From assembly GCA_902799045.1 (NCBI GenBank), contig CADBZH010000003.1, positions 1 through 64,000 of the forward strand: a stretch of DNA of 64,000 nucleotides, given 5' to 3'. The DNA comes from an uncultured Eubacteriales bacterium. Its GTDB lineage: Bacteria; Bacillota; Clostridia; Christensenellales; Aristaeellaceae. Shown piece by piece: positions 27,401 to 36,994 of the stretch. Positions within the stretch are counted from its first letter, which is position 1; each line of letters starts with the position of its first letter. A program made the position numbers and the translations under genes. The notes beneath the pieces were generated by a model. That model saw nothing but the letters and a program-made list of their open reading frames with translations. It was not told where the DNA came from and ran no database searches.

Positions 27401-30400
27401 ACCGCTGGCCTCTACCTGAAGTTAGGATCACCTGATAATCTGGCTTTGGAAATCGAGCAGAAAAAGATCGCTGAGCCGATTGAAACCGGCAAGCTGGCGG
27501 GCGGCTTCACCGTTACCTCGAATACACAGGCAATAGAACCGGGCAATGCTACCACGCAGAAGACGGTTATCACCGATACCATCACCCTGACGAAGTATAC
27601 AAAGTCGGGTGCAGATACATATACTTCCGCTCTGGGAGAAACCGGCATCAAGTTTGGCATTACCGCTGGCTCCATTGATCAGTCCGAAAGCCACATGGAG
27701 ACGAACTTTGCCACGTACAGCTATACCGGTGGACAAGACATTGAACCGGATCTGTCGGGCGATTCCACGGGCGTTATCGTGGTCGAAAGCATCACTGACA
27801 AACTCAAGCTTGGCAATAATTTGCTTGGCAAGCGCGTGCCGATTTATATGCAGTCAAGCGATGTCAGCAAGCTTGAGTACCCGGATAAGAGTATCAATGT
27901 CTTTGAGCAGGCGACAGCCCTTCATACATATGTCGAAAAAATCATTGATCATGGTGCAAGCCAATCTGCGGCTCTGGTGGACAACGCCAGTGGGAAGCTC
28001 TTGCCGCTGGTGCTTCCCACCTCCGAAGAAGTGAATGCCTACACCATTGATACCAGGGATCTGCCGGATGGTACGCTCTACTTTGACGGCAATGCTTTGA
28101 ATAAATTCTTTGACAAGAATAAACAAATCTACATCAATAAGAAGGATGGACAGACTCTCGTATTCAACTTTACCGACGCGCCGACAATCGGTGAATTCTA
28201 TGTGAACGATGTATTGTCGGACACGAACAATGGCAATCAGACGTCGCACAACGAGAGTGTAAACAGCAACATAGCCAAGAAGATCATCTTCAACTATACC
28301 GGTTCTGGTACGGTCAAGCTCGGCACCATGGCGGGCGTCGTGTTGGCCCCGAATGCCCGCGAGGTAATTGTCGGTGATGAGGGTACCGGCAGCTCCAGCG
28401 CGGGCTGGATCATCACCGGCGGCAAGGTGACCCTCAAGGCTGAGTGGCACAATGTGTACAAGGGACTGCCGCAGACCTATCCCAAGCTGGGCTTTACCGC
28501 GAAGAAGCATGTCGACGGCGCAGCGCCAACTGCTGATGAGCAGTTCACGTTCAAGCTGGAACGCTGGGCGACCTTGTACAATGGAAGCGTTGTGGATGGA
28601 GCCGTCAAGGGAAAGTGGGAGAACGTGATGGTGAAGTCTGGGGATTCGGATGTTGCCATCACCGCACAGAACAACGGTGAGACCATCACGTTTACCGGGA
28701 TCAAGGATTTTGAGTACGGCGTCAATGTATTCAGGATCACTGAGGATTCCTCCAGCGTGGATAGCAGTAAGTACGATGGCGACAGTAATGCCTACTATGT
28801 TGCGGTGGAGGTCTCTGCAAGTACCATTGATACTTCGGTCAGCGCGCGGGTCCTCGGTTATTATAAGACCTTTGAGTTTGATTCAGGAGCCGGGACTCCC
28901 AACAACAGCGCTGCTATTCAGGCTGCCCTGAAGAATCAGCTTGACGATGGCATTGTCTTCAACAATACCACCAAGGCACAGACGGGCCGCATCACGATCA
29001 ATAAGAAGACGCTGAAAAACAATGCCGCCGATACGTCCGTTGAGGGCCAGACGATCAAGGTTGGCGTCTTTAGCGACGAGAATGGCACTGGCACCCCGAT
29101 CAAGAGTGGGACGCTGACGCTGGATGCAAACGGCGAAGGCAGCGTGACAATCACCGAACTCGACATCAACGCGACGTCGGGCACGACCTACTACGTCTTC
29201 GAGTTGGATGCTTCCGATAAGGCTATTACGGATGGTAGCGGCATGATCAATGGCGTTGCCTATACGGTTACTCAGGACAAGACCAGCGTAGCCCTTACGA
29301 CTGACAATAAGTCCGGCACCGTTACGATCACCAACTCGACTACGACTGAAACGCCCAAGGGCTGTCTGAAAGTATCAAAGGAACTCTGGCTTGACGGTGA
29401 GCAGCAGAATTATTACGATAAAGCGTTTATGATCACCATTAAGAACGAGGCTGAAGCGTACTTGCAGAGCATTGAAACCCCTTCCTTCGGCAATGAAAAA
29501 CAGGAATTTGAAGTGAGCGTGGACGTTCCTCTTGTGATTGGAGATTTGCCGATTGGCAAGTATACAGTTACCGAGATGGAAACGAATAGGAGTATTGATT
29601 CCTATACGTTCGACACGCTAAACAGTATTGTTGAACGAAAGGATGTTATGGTTCAGGCCGATACTTCTGTTGATGCTTCCGCAGAAGCTGTACTTATCAA
29701 CAAGTATATCGAGACCCCGGAGACGGGCACCTTAACGGTCACCAAGGAAGTGACAAAGAATGGCGCTCTTGACCGCTCCGCTACAGGCGCGTTCCATGTA
29801 GCCCTGTTCGACGGTAATACCCGTTTTGGCGATGTCCAGACTATTACTGTGGCTTCCGGTACAGGCACGGCAACCTTTACTGGCCTTGAGCTTGGCAAGC
29901 TCTATACGCTGAAGGAGACCGACGCGCAAGGCAATGATGTTGGCACCACTTACGGCAATTACACGGTAAGCTACGACAACCAGAGCATTATTGCGACGAG
30001 TACAAACCCGAGTGTCACCGCGAAGGTCACCAACAATGTGGATACCGGCAAGATCAAGGTCACCAAGACGACCCTCGTGAACGGTGCGGCCGATACCACA
30101 GCGAGTGGCAAGACCGTCAAGGTGGGCGTATTCGAGAGCGCGGATGCCACGACCCCCAAGGCGACCAAGGAGATCACGCTGGGCACTGACGGCACCGGCT
30201 CGGTCGAGTTTGACGGCCTGCGAGCGGGGACCAAATACTACGTGTACGAGATGAGTGGCGATGCCAAGGTGGCCAGTGGCAATATCACAATTGGTACTGG
30301 TAATGCTGCTACGACCTACACCGTGGGTTCCTACACGGCCAGTGTAGTTGCGGCAGAAGTGGCAACTGGTGGAACTGTGCCTGAGACGGCCACCGTAGCC

Positions 30401-33400
30401 ATCACCAACAGCCGCACCGAGACCGGCAAGCTGAAGGTTACCAAGGAAGTGTGGATTGACAAGGCCAAGGATACCAATGCTTACCAGACCAAGGAATTCA
30501 AGGTTACGATCCAGAATTCCGATAAAGAGTATCTGCAAGGGGATAAAGCCAGCTTTGCAGCCACGTCATATGAGCATACCGTCACGGCAGCTGTCCCGCT
30601 GGAGATCAGCGGCCTTGTGCCCGGCAGCTATACCGTAACCGAGACGGAAACCGGCCGAAGCATCGAAAAGTATACGCTTGTTACTTCCGGTGATGGAATG
30701 AGCACACTTTCGGGCGCGGGAGCCGTTTCCGCTGGCGGGACCGCGACGGTGAACCTGGTAAACAAGTATGAGAAGACCAGGGTTTCCGTGCAAGTGGAGA
30801 AGACCTTCAGCGGCGTCACAGCGTTGCCGAATGACTTCGAGATCACGAACAGCTATGACACTACTACTGAATTCACGGTAACCAACGCGACCACCTCGAC
30901 TGCCAACGGCTCGACCGTGTACACTTGGACGCTTGCGAATGTGCCGGTGGACACTGAGGTAACCTTCACCGAGCACAATATCCAGGTGACTGGTTATACC
31001 CTGAAAGTGAACAATGTGGCCGTGACGGACGAAACGGCTTCTGCCGTGGCTGTGAAGGCGGTTGAAGGAGACTCGCCCGCGAAGGCAACTCTGAAGAATG
31101 AGTATACTGAAGAGGGCAAGGGCACGATCACGCTGACGAAGAAGGACGCGAGCGACAATAATACCGTGCTGTCTGGCGCGGAGTTTGACCTGTATCGCGT
31201 CATGACAGGGACTGAAACCGCGGATGTCAAGATCAATAAGGACAAGCTGACGACCGACCAGAACGGTACGATTACAGTTTCGAACCTTGATCCCGGTACC
31301 TACTACTTCGAGGAGACCAAAGCCCCGACCGGCTATATACTGCCCGTGAATCGCAAGAGTGAGGCGAAGACGGTTCTCTCCGGTCAGACTACCGCTCAGA
31401 GCTTTACCGTCGATATGACGAATGAGCGCGATACTGGCACCGACACGAAGCACAATGAAGTGACGGTGAACAAGGTGGACGACGCGGGGAAAGCCCTGCC
31501 CGGCGCGACCTTCACGCTCTTCGATGGTAATACAGTGATTACCACCTTCACCGGCGGCAGCTTCAAGATCAACACGGGGAATGCGGCGTTGGCCAGCTAT
31601 CTGCCCGCAGCCGACGCCTCCAAGGATCTGACTCTGAAGGAGACTGCTGCGCCGGAAGGCTACACGGCTTCCAATGCCAGCTACACCGTGAAGATCACGG
31701 CCAGCGAAGCCTCGGATTGGAACAGCGACCATACCAAGTATGTCACCACGACGACCTACAGCATCACCATCAATGATGCTGCCAGCGTAAGCGTCAAGAA
31801 CACCAAGAACACCGACACCGACACGAAGCATGACAGCGTGACGGTGAACAAGACGGATGATCAGACGCCTGCCACGCCGCTGTCCGGCGCGACCTTTACG
31901 CTGTACGAGTCCACTGAGTTTACCAGCGCAAACAAGATCGCGGACTATGCCAGCGGGAATGGTACGAGCATCACGATCAATACCGGTGATGACGCACTGG
32001 CCGATTATCTGCCGAAGGAAAACAACGGCAAAGCGACGCTCTACCTGAAGGAGACCACTGCTCCGGCGAACTACAACCTGGAGAGCGGCTACCACACCGT
32101 CGTCATCACGACCAGCGTGAGCGAGGCGCTGAACGCCGAAAAGACCGCGTTCGTTACCACCACGACCTACGCGATGACGATCGACAGCAAGGATGCCATC
32201 ACCGTCAAGAACTCCAAGGTCTATACCGCCAGCGGCAGCATCCAGCTGAGCGCGGTGAAGACGCTGGACGGCGGCAAGCCCGCGAATGGCCAGTTCACCT
32301 TCCAGCTGAAGGATGCCAGCGGCAAGGTGCTGGACACCCGGACCAACGACGCGGACGGCAGGGTGACCTTCGCAACGCTCTCCTATGGGTTGAGCGACAT
32401 CCAGAGCAGCCCCATCACCTACACCATCAACGAGGTGAAGGGCGAAGACAAGAGCATCGTGTATGACACGACGGTACAGACCATCAAGGTGACGCTGACC
32501 GATCTGGGCAACGGCACGATCAAGGCCGAGGCCGACAAGAACGGCGCAGCGGTGCAGTTTGCCAACAAGACGATTGCCGTGAAGGTCAGCAAGGTGGATA
32601 TCGTTGGCGGCGAGGAGCTGGAAGGCGCGACCATCCAGATCCTGGACAAGGACGGCAAGGTGGTGGACAAGTGGGTTTCCACCGACAAGCCGCACACGGT
32701 CGAGGGCCTGAAGACCGGCGAGACCTATACGCTGCGCGAGACCGTGGCGCCGGAGGGCTACACGGTGACGACCGACACCACGTTCAGCATCGACGAGACC
32801 GGCAAGGTGACCTCGACGGGCACCGTGACGGAGGACGGCGTGCTGCTGGTGGAGGACAGCAAGACGAAGATCCAGGTCAGCAAGGTGGACATCGCCGACG
32901 GCGAGGAGCTGGAAGGCGCGACCATCCAGATCCTGGACAAGGACGGCAAGGTGGTGGACGAATGGACCTCCACGAAGAAGCCGCACACGGTCGAGGGCCT
33001 GAAGACCGGCGAGACCTATACGCTGCGCGAAACCGTGGCGCCGGACGGCTACACGGTGACGGCTGACACCACGTTCAGCATCGACGAGACCGGCAAGGTG
33101 ACCTCGACGGGCACCGTGACGGAGGACGGCGTGCTGCTGGTGGAGGACAGCAAGGAAGTGTACACGGCTGAGGGCAGCTTCGCCCTGGCGGGCACCAAGA
33201 GCATCGAGGGCCGCAGCCTGACGGCGGAGGATGTCTTCGAGTTCGAGGTGATGCTCGAGGGCGGCGGCTCCTGGAGCGAGAGGACCTGGATCGTGAAGAA
33301 CGACGCGACCGGCAAGATCGCGTACCCAACCTTCAACTACAGCCTGGAGGAAGCGGGCAGGACCTACACCTACAAGGTGCGCGAGTATACCTCCAGCACC

Positions 33401-34606
33401 GACGCGATGACCAAGGACGAGACGCGGTATGAGGTGAAGGTGAAGATCGTCGACAACGGCGACGGCACCCTGACGGCGGAGCCGGTCAGCGGCAGCGCGG
33501 ACCCGGCGAAGCTGAACTTCGTCAACAAGCCGGTGGTGGTCGTCACCCCGACGCCGACGACGACCACGACCCCGACGACGACGACGACCACGACCCCGAC
33601 GACGACGCCGACCACGACCCCGACGACGACGACGACCACGACCCCGACGACGCCCACCGCGACCCCGACGACGACGCCGACCACGACCCCGACGACGACG
33701 CCCACCGCGACGCCGACGACCACGCCGAACGGCGGTGGCGCCACCGCGACGCCCGCGCCGACGCCTGCGCCGACCCCAACCAGTGTGACCGGCAAGAAGA
33801 TCTGGCTGGACGAGAACAACCGGTTTGGCACCCGTCCGGACAGCATCACCGTGGAGCTGTACGCCAACGGCGAGAAGGTGGACGCGAAGCCCGCCTGGAC
33901 CGATACCGCAACCGACACCTGGACCTTCACATTCTCCAGGCTGCCTGTGGTGACGGAGACCGGCGCGAAGATCACCTATACGGTGAAGGAGGTGCCGGTG
34001 GCCTACTACGAGACTTCCGTGGACGGCACGACGATCACCAACACGCTGGTTCCGCAGGGAGAAGTGGCATTCACGAAGCTGGGCGGCGTCAAGACCTGGG
34101 ACGACAACGAAAACGCCTCCGGCAAGCGGCCTGCGAGCATCACGGTGCATCTGCTGCGTGACGGCGAAGTGGTGGAGACCCGCACCGTCACCGAGGGCGA
34201 CGGCTGGAAGTATGACTTTGGCTCCCAGCCCCAGGACAACGGCTACGGCCACGTCTACGCCTACGAGGTGCGCGAGGACGCGGTGCCCGGATACTTCTGC
34301 CGCACCAACGGCATGGACCTGACCAACCGGCTGCTGTTTGAGGATGAGAACAGCCCGAAGGGCGGCGACGACACCAAGCAGGTGAAGAGCCGCAAGACGC
34401 ACACGCCCAGACCGAAGTTCAACGAGTTCGGCGTGGAAGAGTTTGAGGATCTGATCGACATGCTGGATTACGGCACGCCTCTGTGGGGCATGCTGCTGGG
34501 AACCGGCGACGAGACGCCCGCCTATCCGTTCGTGTTCGGCGGCATCGGCCTGCTGACCCTGGCACTCCTGGCGCTGACTCACAGGAAGCGCCGGACCGCC
34601 GCGTAA
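24428..34606 (+). CDS. Giant cell-wall surface protein / adhesin with Cna-B and pilin-type isopeptide domains
   Basis: The 3392-residue exported protein starts with a signal peptide (KFLALLCAFMLLVMNF). A Glu/Pro/Ala-rich stalk with repeated AEEPSEEP units (about 32-235) follows, then a long region without clear domains. From about residue 1350 on there are at least a dozen beta-sandwich modules of Cna-B/SpaA or Spy0128 type, recognised by endings such as LRETVAPEGY, LKETAAPEGY and FEETKAPTGY. A Thr/Pro linker (about 3038-3103) precedes two more Cna-B domains. The C-terminus has LLGTGDE, a hydrophobic segment and HRKRR, resembling a sortase signal without the canonical LPXTG. AAGGAG precedes ATG 24428. 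It probably projects from the cell wall for adhesion. No sortase gene is nearby. Confidence 0.88.
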   Translation: MKGRKFLALLCAFMLLVMNFSSCVPGLAEAVEAAAAAAEEAAESVETVDAKGTETSTPAATEAAESEEGEKTPEATEEQPTPDVETPESVEPAAESEAPAAEASEASEAPEAEEPSGEAEKTPEATEAQAEDKEETEVGSENENQTEVDSEDAQSTGTTEPELNGEDVAEEAPAEAPAEEPSEEPAEAPAEEPSEEPAEEPAEEPAEEPAEEPAEESTEEPVEEPVEEEAAFALTDFAADAVEVFPGDAIHFTFNATGAERVDYRIYNEAGDVATGEAEAAFDWTAGEPGAYTAEITAFAGEETLSAELAITVRPDYSTVEVKYTAFDNADEPAIILGCVDQPLEKGAYDLKAGGPVAFDGYDYIETLLDGVRLDALTYSDADRAWLYTAGDVTAPLTGDAALVVRFEQQFRKRVYYYEDSFIKATIRVRRASDVPDDAEFVVRPVTDRTDGYNYGAYMDALNAQETDQAYTADNTLLYDFAFMVYEKDELGMPTDRQVEYQPESGSIRIEVTFKRNQISNTLGAEAAADVEVIHLPLDAGVRDAVNSTADATDISKDDINIDARDATVNLDGNTDDVKFTVDSLSVVAVVNVAPPVEAVTVNVGFVDYADTTKALTKSLTGGYYYVRAQFTTKVNDQDITYYAAQRINSLAAYNYSFAPADFVCNGTGYTGTEISGKVSFDILAGGGDGQREYDNIQNIGLQDSSNICEYKDNNAILKYTFKGIVESLTTDNTIRYALEVPPSYSVTVKVYEASATKDSSDNISGNLAAFEQQNSNEYYYIRAYIRKNNAIVGYAIEPVELNGQTTVTKEFTQFKPTNNGNAFSFNTTDYTITKEDVWLVSSPRGDLASADYNTVSSASTEVTGYGFLLNKQNDNKSSTISIKKAYPVVYQVKLEFDQAPSMVEADSIYKNIYVYAKAVHDTSGTDLFVADLATNATCREVSNDGKTITYTIYDDSNPESVINNWSEKGTGEGINDNNKSDGKISGNETITAGLYLKLGSPDNLALEIEQKKIAEPIETGKLAGGFTVTSNTQAIEPGNATTQKTVITDTITLTKYTKSGADTYTSALGETGIKFGITAGSIDQSESHMETNFATYSYTGGQDIEPDLSGDSTGVIVVESITDKLKLGNNLLGKRVPIYMQSSDVSKLEYPDKSINVFEQATALHTYVEKIIDHGASQSAALVDNASGKLLPLVLPTSEEVNAYTIDTRDLPDGTLYFDGNALNKFFDKNKQIYINKKDGQTLVFNFTDAPTIGEFYVNDVLSDTNNGNQTSHNESVNSNIAKKIIFNYTGSGTVKLGTMAGVVLAPNAREVIVGDEGTGSSSAGWIITGGKVTLKAEWHNVYKGLPQTYPKLGFTAKKHVDGAAPTADEQFTFKLERWATLYNGSVVDGAVKGKWENVMVKSGDSDVAITAQNNGETITFTGIKDFEYGVNVFRITEDSSSVDSSKYDGDSNAYYVAVEVSASTIDTSVSARVLGYYKTFEFDSGAGTPNNSAAIQAALKNQLDDGIVFNNTTKAQTGRITINKKTLKNNAADTSVEGQTIKVGVFSDENGTGTPIKSGTLTLDANGEGSVTITELDINATSGTTYYVFELDASDKAITDGSGMINGVAYTVTQDKTSVALTTDNKSGTVTITNSTTTETPKGCLKVSKELWLDGEQQNYYDKAFMITIKNEAEAYLQSIETPSFGNEKQEFEVSVDVPLVIGDLPIGKYTVTEMETNRSIDSYTFDTLNSIVERKDVMVQADTSVDASAEAVLINKYIETPETGTLTVTKEVTKNGALDRSATGAFHVALFDGNTRFGDVQTITVASGTGTATFTGLELGKLYTLKETDAQGNDVGTTYGNYTVSYDNQSIIATSTNPSVTAKVTNNVDTGKIKVTKTTLVNGAADTTASGKTVKVGVFESADATTPKATKEITLGTDGTGSVEFDGLRAGTKYYVYEMSGDAKVASGNITIGTGNAATTYTVGSYTASVVAAEVATGGTVPETATVAITNSRTETGKLKVTKEVWIDKAKDTNAYQTKEFKVTIQNSDKEYLQGDKASFAATSYEHTVTAAVPLEISGLVPGSYTVTETETGRSIEKYTLVTSGDGMSTLSGAGAVSAGGTATVNLVNKYEKTRVSVQVEKTFSGVTALPNDFEITNSYDTTTEFTVTNATTSTANGSTVYTWTLANVPVDTEVTFTEHNIQVTGYTLKVNNVAVTDETASAVAVKAVEGDSPAKATLKNEYTEEGKGTITLTKKDASDNNTVLSGAEFDLYRVMTGTETADVKINKDKLTTDQNGTITVSNLDPGTYYFEETKAPTGYILPVNRKSEAKTVLSGQTTAQSFTVDMTNERDTGTDTKHNEVTVNKVDDAGKALPGATFTLFDGNTVITTFTGGSFKINTGNAALASYLPAADASKDLTLKETAAPEGYTASNASYTVKITASEASDWNSDHTKYVTTTTYSITINDAASVSVKNTKNTDTDTKHDSVTVNKTDDQTPATPLSGATFTLYESTEFTSANKIADYASGNGTSITINTGDDALADYLPKENNGKATLYLKETTAPANYNLESGYHTVVITTSVSEALNAEKTAFVTTTTYAMTIDSKDAITVKNSKVYTASGSIQLSAVKTLDGGKPANGQFTFQLKDASGKVLDTRTNDADGRVTFATLSYGLSDIQSSPITYTINEVKGEDKSIVYDTTVQTIKVTLTDLGNGTIKAEADKNGAAVQFANKTIAVKVSKVDIVGGEELEGATIQILDKDGKVVDKWVSTDKPHTVEGLKTGETYTLRETVAPEGYTVTTDTTFSIDETGKVTSTGTVTEDGVLLVEDSKTKIQVSKVDIADGEELEGATIQILDKDGKVVDEWTSTKKPHTVEGLKTGETYTLRETVAPDGYTVTADTTFSIDETGKVTSTGTVTEDGVLLVEDSKEVYTAEGSFALAGTKSIEGRSLTAEDVFEFEVMLEGGGSWSERTWIVKNDATGKIAYPTFNYSLEEAGRTYTYKVREYTSSTDAMTKDETRYEVKVKIVDNGDGTLTAEPVSGSADPAKLNFVNKPVVVVTPTPTTTTTPTTTTTTTPTTTPTTTPTTTTTTTPTTPTATPTTTPTTTPTTTPTATPTTTPNGGGATATPAPTPAPTPTSVTGKKIWLDENNRFGTRPDSITVELYANGEKVDAKPAWTDTATDTWTFTFSRLPVVTETGAKITYTVKEVPVAYYETSVDGTTITNTLVPQGEVAFTKLGGVKTWDDNENASGKRPASITVHLLRDGEVVETRTVTEGDGWKYDFGSQPQDNGYGHVYAYEVREDAVPGYFCRTNGMDLTNRLLFEDENSPKGGDDTKQVKSRKTHTPRPKFNEFGVEEFEDLIDMLDYGTPLWGMLLGTGDETPAYPFVFGGIGLLTLALLALTHRKRRTAA
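32585..33166 (+). repeat. Two tandem 291-bp repeats within the surface protein
   Basis: The units at 32585-32875 and 32876-33166 encode 97-residue Cna-B-like modules (both containing EELEGATIQILDKDGKVVD) that are almost identical in DNA as well as protein. This indicates a recent tandem duplication. Confidence 0.9.
33541..33738 (+). repeat. Thr/Pro low-complexity linker
   Basis: Imperfect ACGACGCCGACC-type triplet and 12-nt repeats encode TTTPTTTTT and TPTTTPTATP stretches. It is probably a rigid, possibly glycosylated spacer near the wall anchor. The repeat is prone to length change. Confidence 0.85.
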
Positions 34607-34628
34607 ACCGCGATTGACTGAACGACCA

Positions 34629-34676
34629 GGGGCGCTGCCTCAAACGATCCCAATGGATCGTTTGAGGCAGCGCCCC
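34629..34676. terminator. Strong hairpin terminator after the surface-protein gene
   Basis: A perfect 22-bp stem (GGGGCGCTGCCTCAAACGAT and its complement, plus CC/GG) closes on a CAAT loop. It is followed by GAACTTTTT on the plus strand. Confidence 0.8.
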
Positions 34677-34743
34677 GAACTTTTTGGGCTCTTCACGGAA
34701 ACTTGGGGAATTGAGAAGATCCCTCTCTCCGCCCTACGGGCAA

Positions 34744-34809
34744 CTCTCCCCCTCACGGGGGCGAGGCAAGGTTTATTTAGCGCTTGGCTCGCCCCCGCGA
34801 GGGGGAGAG
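34744..34809. repeat. Dispersed palindromic intergenic repeat
   Basis: CTCTCCCCCTC and GAGGGGGAGAG flank inner complementary blocks (GGGGGCGAG and CTCGCCCCC). It resembles the element at 40555-40745. With the terminator and the next repeat it fills most of the 393-nt gap 34607-34999; no gene is seen there. Confidence 0.6.
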
Positions 34810-34915
34810 CTGGCAGCCGAAGGCTGACTGAGAGGGGCATTCCCCAGAAAAACGTGAAGAGCCAACTTTTTGGTTTAATACGGAAAACTGGGAGAATAAG
34901 AGAGGGGTAATTGTA

Positions 34916-34982
34916 GGGGCGCCGATGCGGCGCTCGCCCTGAACACAACGTTACCTTTGGGCGGGCGGCGCATCGGCGCCCC
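34916..34982. repeat. Dispersed palindromic intergenic repeat
   Basis: GGGGCGCCGATGCG and its exact complement (34969-34982) bound a 39-nt centre. The same type of GC-rich box is seen at 45670-45700 and 60387-60435. Confidence 0.6.
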
Positions 34983-34999
34983 AACGGAGGGCGGCGGCC

Positions 35000-36826
35000 T
35001 CATCCGATCACGATGACGGTCTCGCCGCGCTTGCAGTTTTCAAACAGCCACTTGGCGTCCTTCACCTGCAGTCGCACACAGCCGTGGGAGGCGGGGTTTC
35101 CCAGCGCGTAGAGGGAGCCGCTTCGCAGGCTGTTTTCGTTGTTGTTGCTGTAGATAACCGAGTGGAACAGTATGTCGCCTTCGATCTCAAAGGAATACTG
35201 CGCCCAGCAATAGAACTTCTTGAAGTAGTGCCAGCGGTTCAGCGGGTGGCCGTCCAGGAACACGCCGTGGGGCGTGGAATCGTGCAGGCCGGTGGAGCAG
35301 GTGAAGCTCTGCACCAGGTCGTACACGCCCAGCACGTTCAGCTCGTACACGTCCACCACCTGGCGATCCAGGCTCACCTCAATGCGGTGATGGTAGGGCT
35401 TGCAGGCGGCTTCGCTGGAAAACAGCGCGTTCTGGGTGGCCTCGTCCGGCGCGCCGGTCTGGGGCAGGTTGTTGACGGACTGGAATTCCTTCAGGGCGTT
35501 GCGGCTCTCCCGGCCGAACATGCCGTCGATGCCCAGCTTCGGCAGGTAGTAGAGGGAATAGAGCCGGCTTTGCACGCGCTGGACCTCCATGCTGTCGTCG
35601 GTGTCGTCGGTGCGATAGCCCAGCAGGCCGTCCTCCAGCGCCTTCACCGCCTCCATCGACAGCGCCTTTGGATCGGCGAACAGGTCGGCGCTGGGGCTGT
35701 GGATGCTCTCCAGATACTTGTGCAGGCGCTCGACGGCGCTCTCCAGGCCGCTGTCGTACTTGCCGCTGGGGATGCGCGTGGTGACGCCGCCGCTGAGCAG
35801 CGCGGTTTCCACGCCGCGCACCACCTGGCCGCTGTCGCCGCTATGGATGTCGTGGGGGGCGCAGCGCTCGGCGGGCGGCGCCTCGAAGGCAAACAGCGCG
35901 TCGATCGTCTCCCGGTCGGCCAGGCCGTCCTTCTGCATGATGGACTGCTCCTGGAACAGCTTGATGGCCTCGATGGCGTATGCGTCCAGCACGTCGTCGG
36001 CGGGCAGATCCATGTAGCCCAGCTGGAACAGTCGCCGTTCGATGCGCAGCGCCTCGCTGTCGGGCGTGTCATAGGGCACGTCCCGCAGATAGGTGGAGTA
36101 ATCGTCGCTGTAGAGGCAGTATTGCGTGAGGGGCGATGCGACGCCGTCGGCGGCGATGCCCTCGGCGTAGCCCTGCTCGATCAGGTGCTGCTGGAAGGCG
36201 CGGACCGCCGCGACGGTCTGCCCGGCATAGCTGCCGTCGGCCGCGCCGTCGTAAAAGCCGTACTGGATCAGCCGCTTTTGCAGCTTTTCCACCTCCTCGC
36301 CGCTGGAGCCGGTGCGCAGCGTGGCGGGCATGGCCAGGGCATCGCCGGAAAACAGCAGCGCCAGCGTCTCACTGTCGGCCTTGCCTGTGACGGGCAGGTG
36401 GTTCAGCCGCTGAAACAGCTTCATGGCCTCGGCGGAGCGGGGGCCGATGATGCCGTCGGCGTAGCCATCCAGATAGCCCAGGTCGATCAGCCGCTGCTGC
36501 ACCTCCTTGACGCCGGCGGTGCTGGGATCGACGTAGGTCAGCGCGTCCAGCGTCGCCTGGTCCAGGTGGCCGGTCTCCTCCAGGCCGCTTTCGGCCTGGA
36601 ACCGGCGCAGCGCGGCTTCGGTCTGGGAGCCGTAGACGCCGTCGGCCTTGCCGCGCAAAAAGCCCTTGTCGATCAGCTTCTTCTGGGCCAGGCGCAGCGT
36701 TTCGCGCTCCTGATCCAGATACCGGGGGGCTTCGGTGGCTTCGGGGACGGCTTCTGCCAGCGCGTGGCCGCAGAGCAGCAGGACCAGCAGGATTGCAATG
36801 ATAGGAAGTGCGCGGCGGTTTGACAT
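35000..36826 (-). CDS. L,D-transpeptidase (YkuD) with multiple peptidoglycan-binding domains
   Basis: The 608-residue secreted protein has a signal peptide (LPIIAILLVLLLCGHALA). It carries four to six PG_binding_1 repeats (for example LIDKGFLRGKADGVYG and LIDLGYLDGYADGIIG). A C-terminal YkuD domain has the catalytic SHGCVRL motif and the upstream His in ILFHSVIYS. It probably makes 3-3 crosslinks in the cell wall or acts in spore-cortex or envelope remodelling. Two adjacent ATG codons occur; the one at 36826 lies at better distance from GGAGG (36833-36837). It stands alone, divergent from bofA. Confidence 0.9.
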   Translation of the reverse strand: MSNRRALPIIAILLVLLLCGHALAEAVPEATEAPRYLDQERETLRLAQKKLIDKGFLRGKADGVYGSQTEAALRRFQAESGLEETGHLDQATLDALTYVDPSTAGVKEVQQRLIDLGYLDGYADGIIGPRSAEAMKLFQRLNHLPVTGKADSETLALLFSGDALAMPATLRTGSSGEEVEKLQKRLIQYGFYDGAADGSYAGQTVAAVRAFQQHLIEQGYAEGIAADGVASPLTQYCLYSDDYSTYLRDVPYDTPDSEALRIERRLFQLGYMDLPADDVLDAYAIEAIKLFQEQSIMQKDGLADRETIDALFAFEAPPAERCAPHDIHSGDSGQVVRGVETALLSGGVTTRIPSGKYDSGLESAVERLHKYLESIHSPSADLFADPKALSMEAVKALEDGLLGYRTDDTDDSMEVQRVQSRLYSLYYLPKLGIDGMFGRESRNALKEFQSVNNLPQTGAPDEATQNALFSSEAACKPYHHRIEVSLDRQVVDVYELNVLGVYDLVQSFTCSTGLHDSTPHGVFLDGHPLNRWHYFKKFYCWAQYSFEIEGDILFHSVIYSNNNENSLRSGSLYALGNPASHGCVRLQVKDAKWLFENCKRGETVIVIG

Positions 36827-36994
36827 CATGGGCCTCCATAGTGAGATGGTAAACCTTATTATAGCATCAACCGCCGGGGCTTTGGTGACAGGAAAATGGC
36901 TTTCTGGGGAAATGTTTTTCCGGGCGCGGGGCATGGTGGCAAAACGCGTCGCATAGCCTTTCACGACGGGCGAAACGACGCGGAGGTGGTCGCT

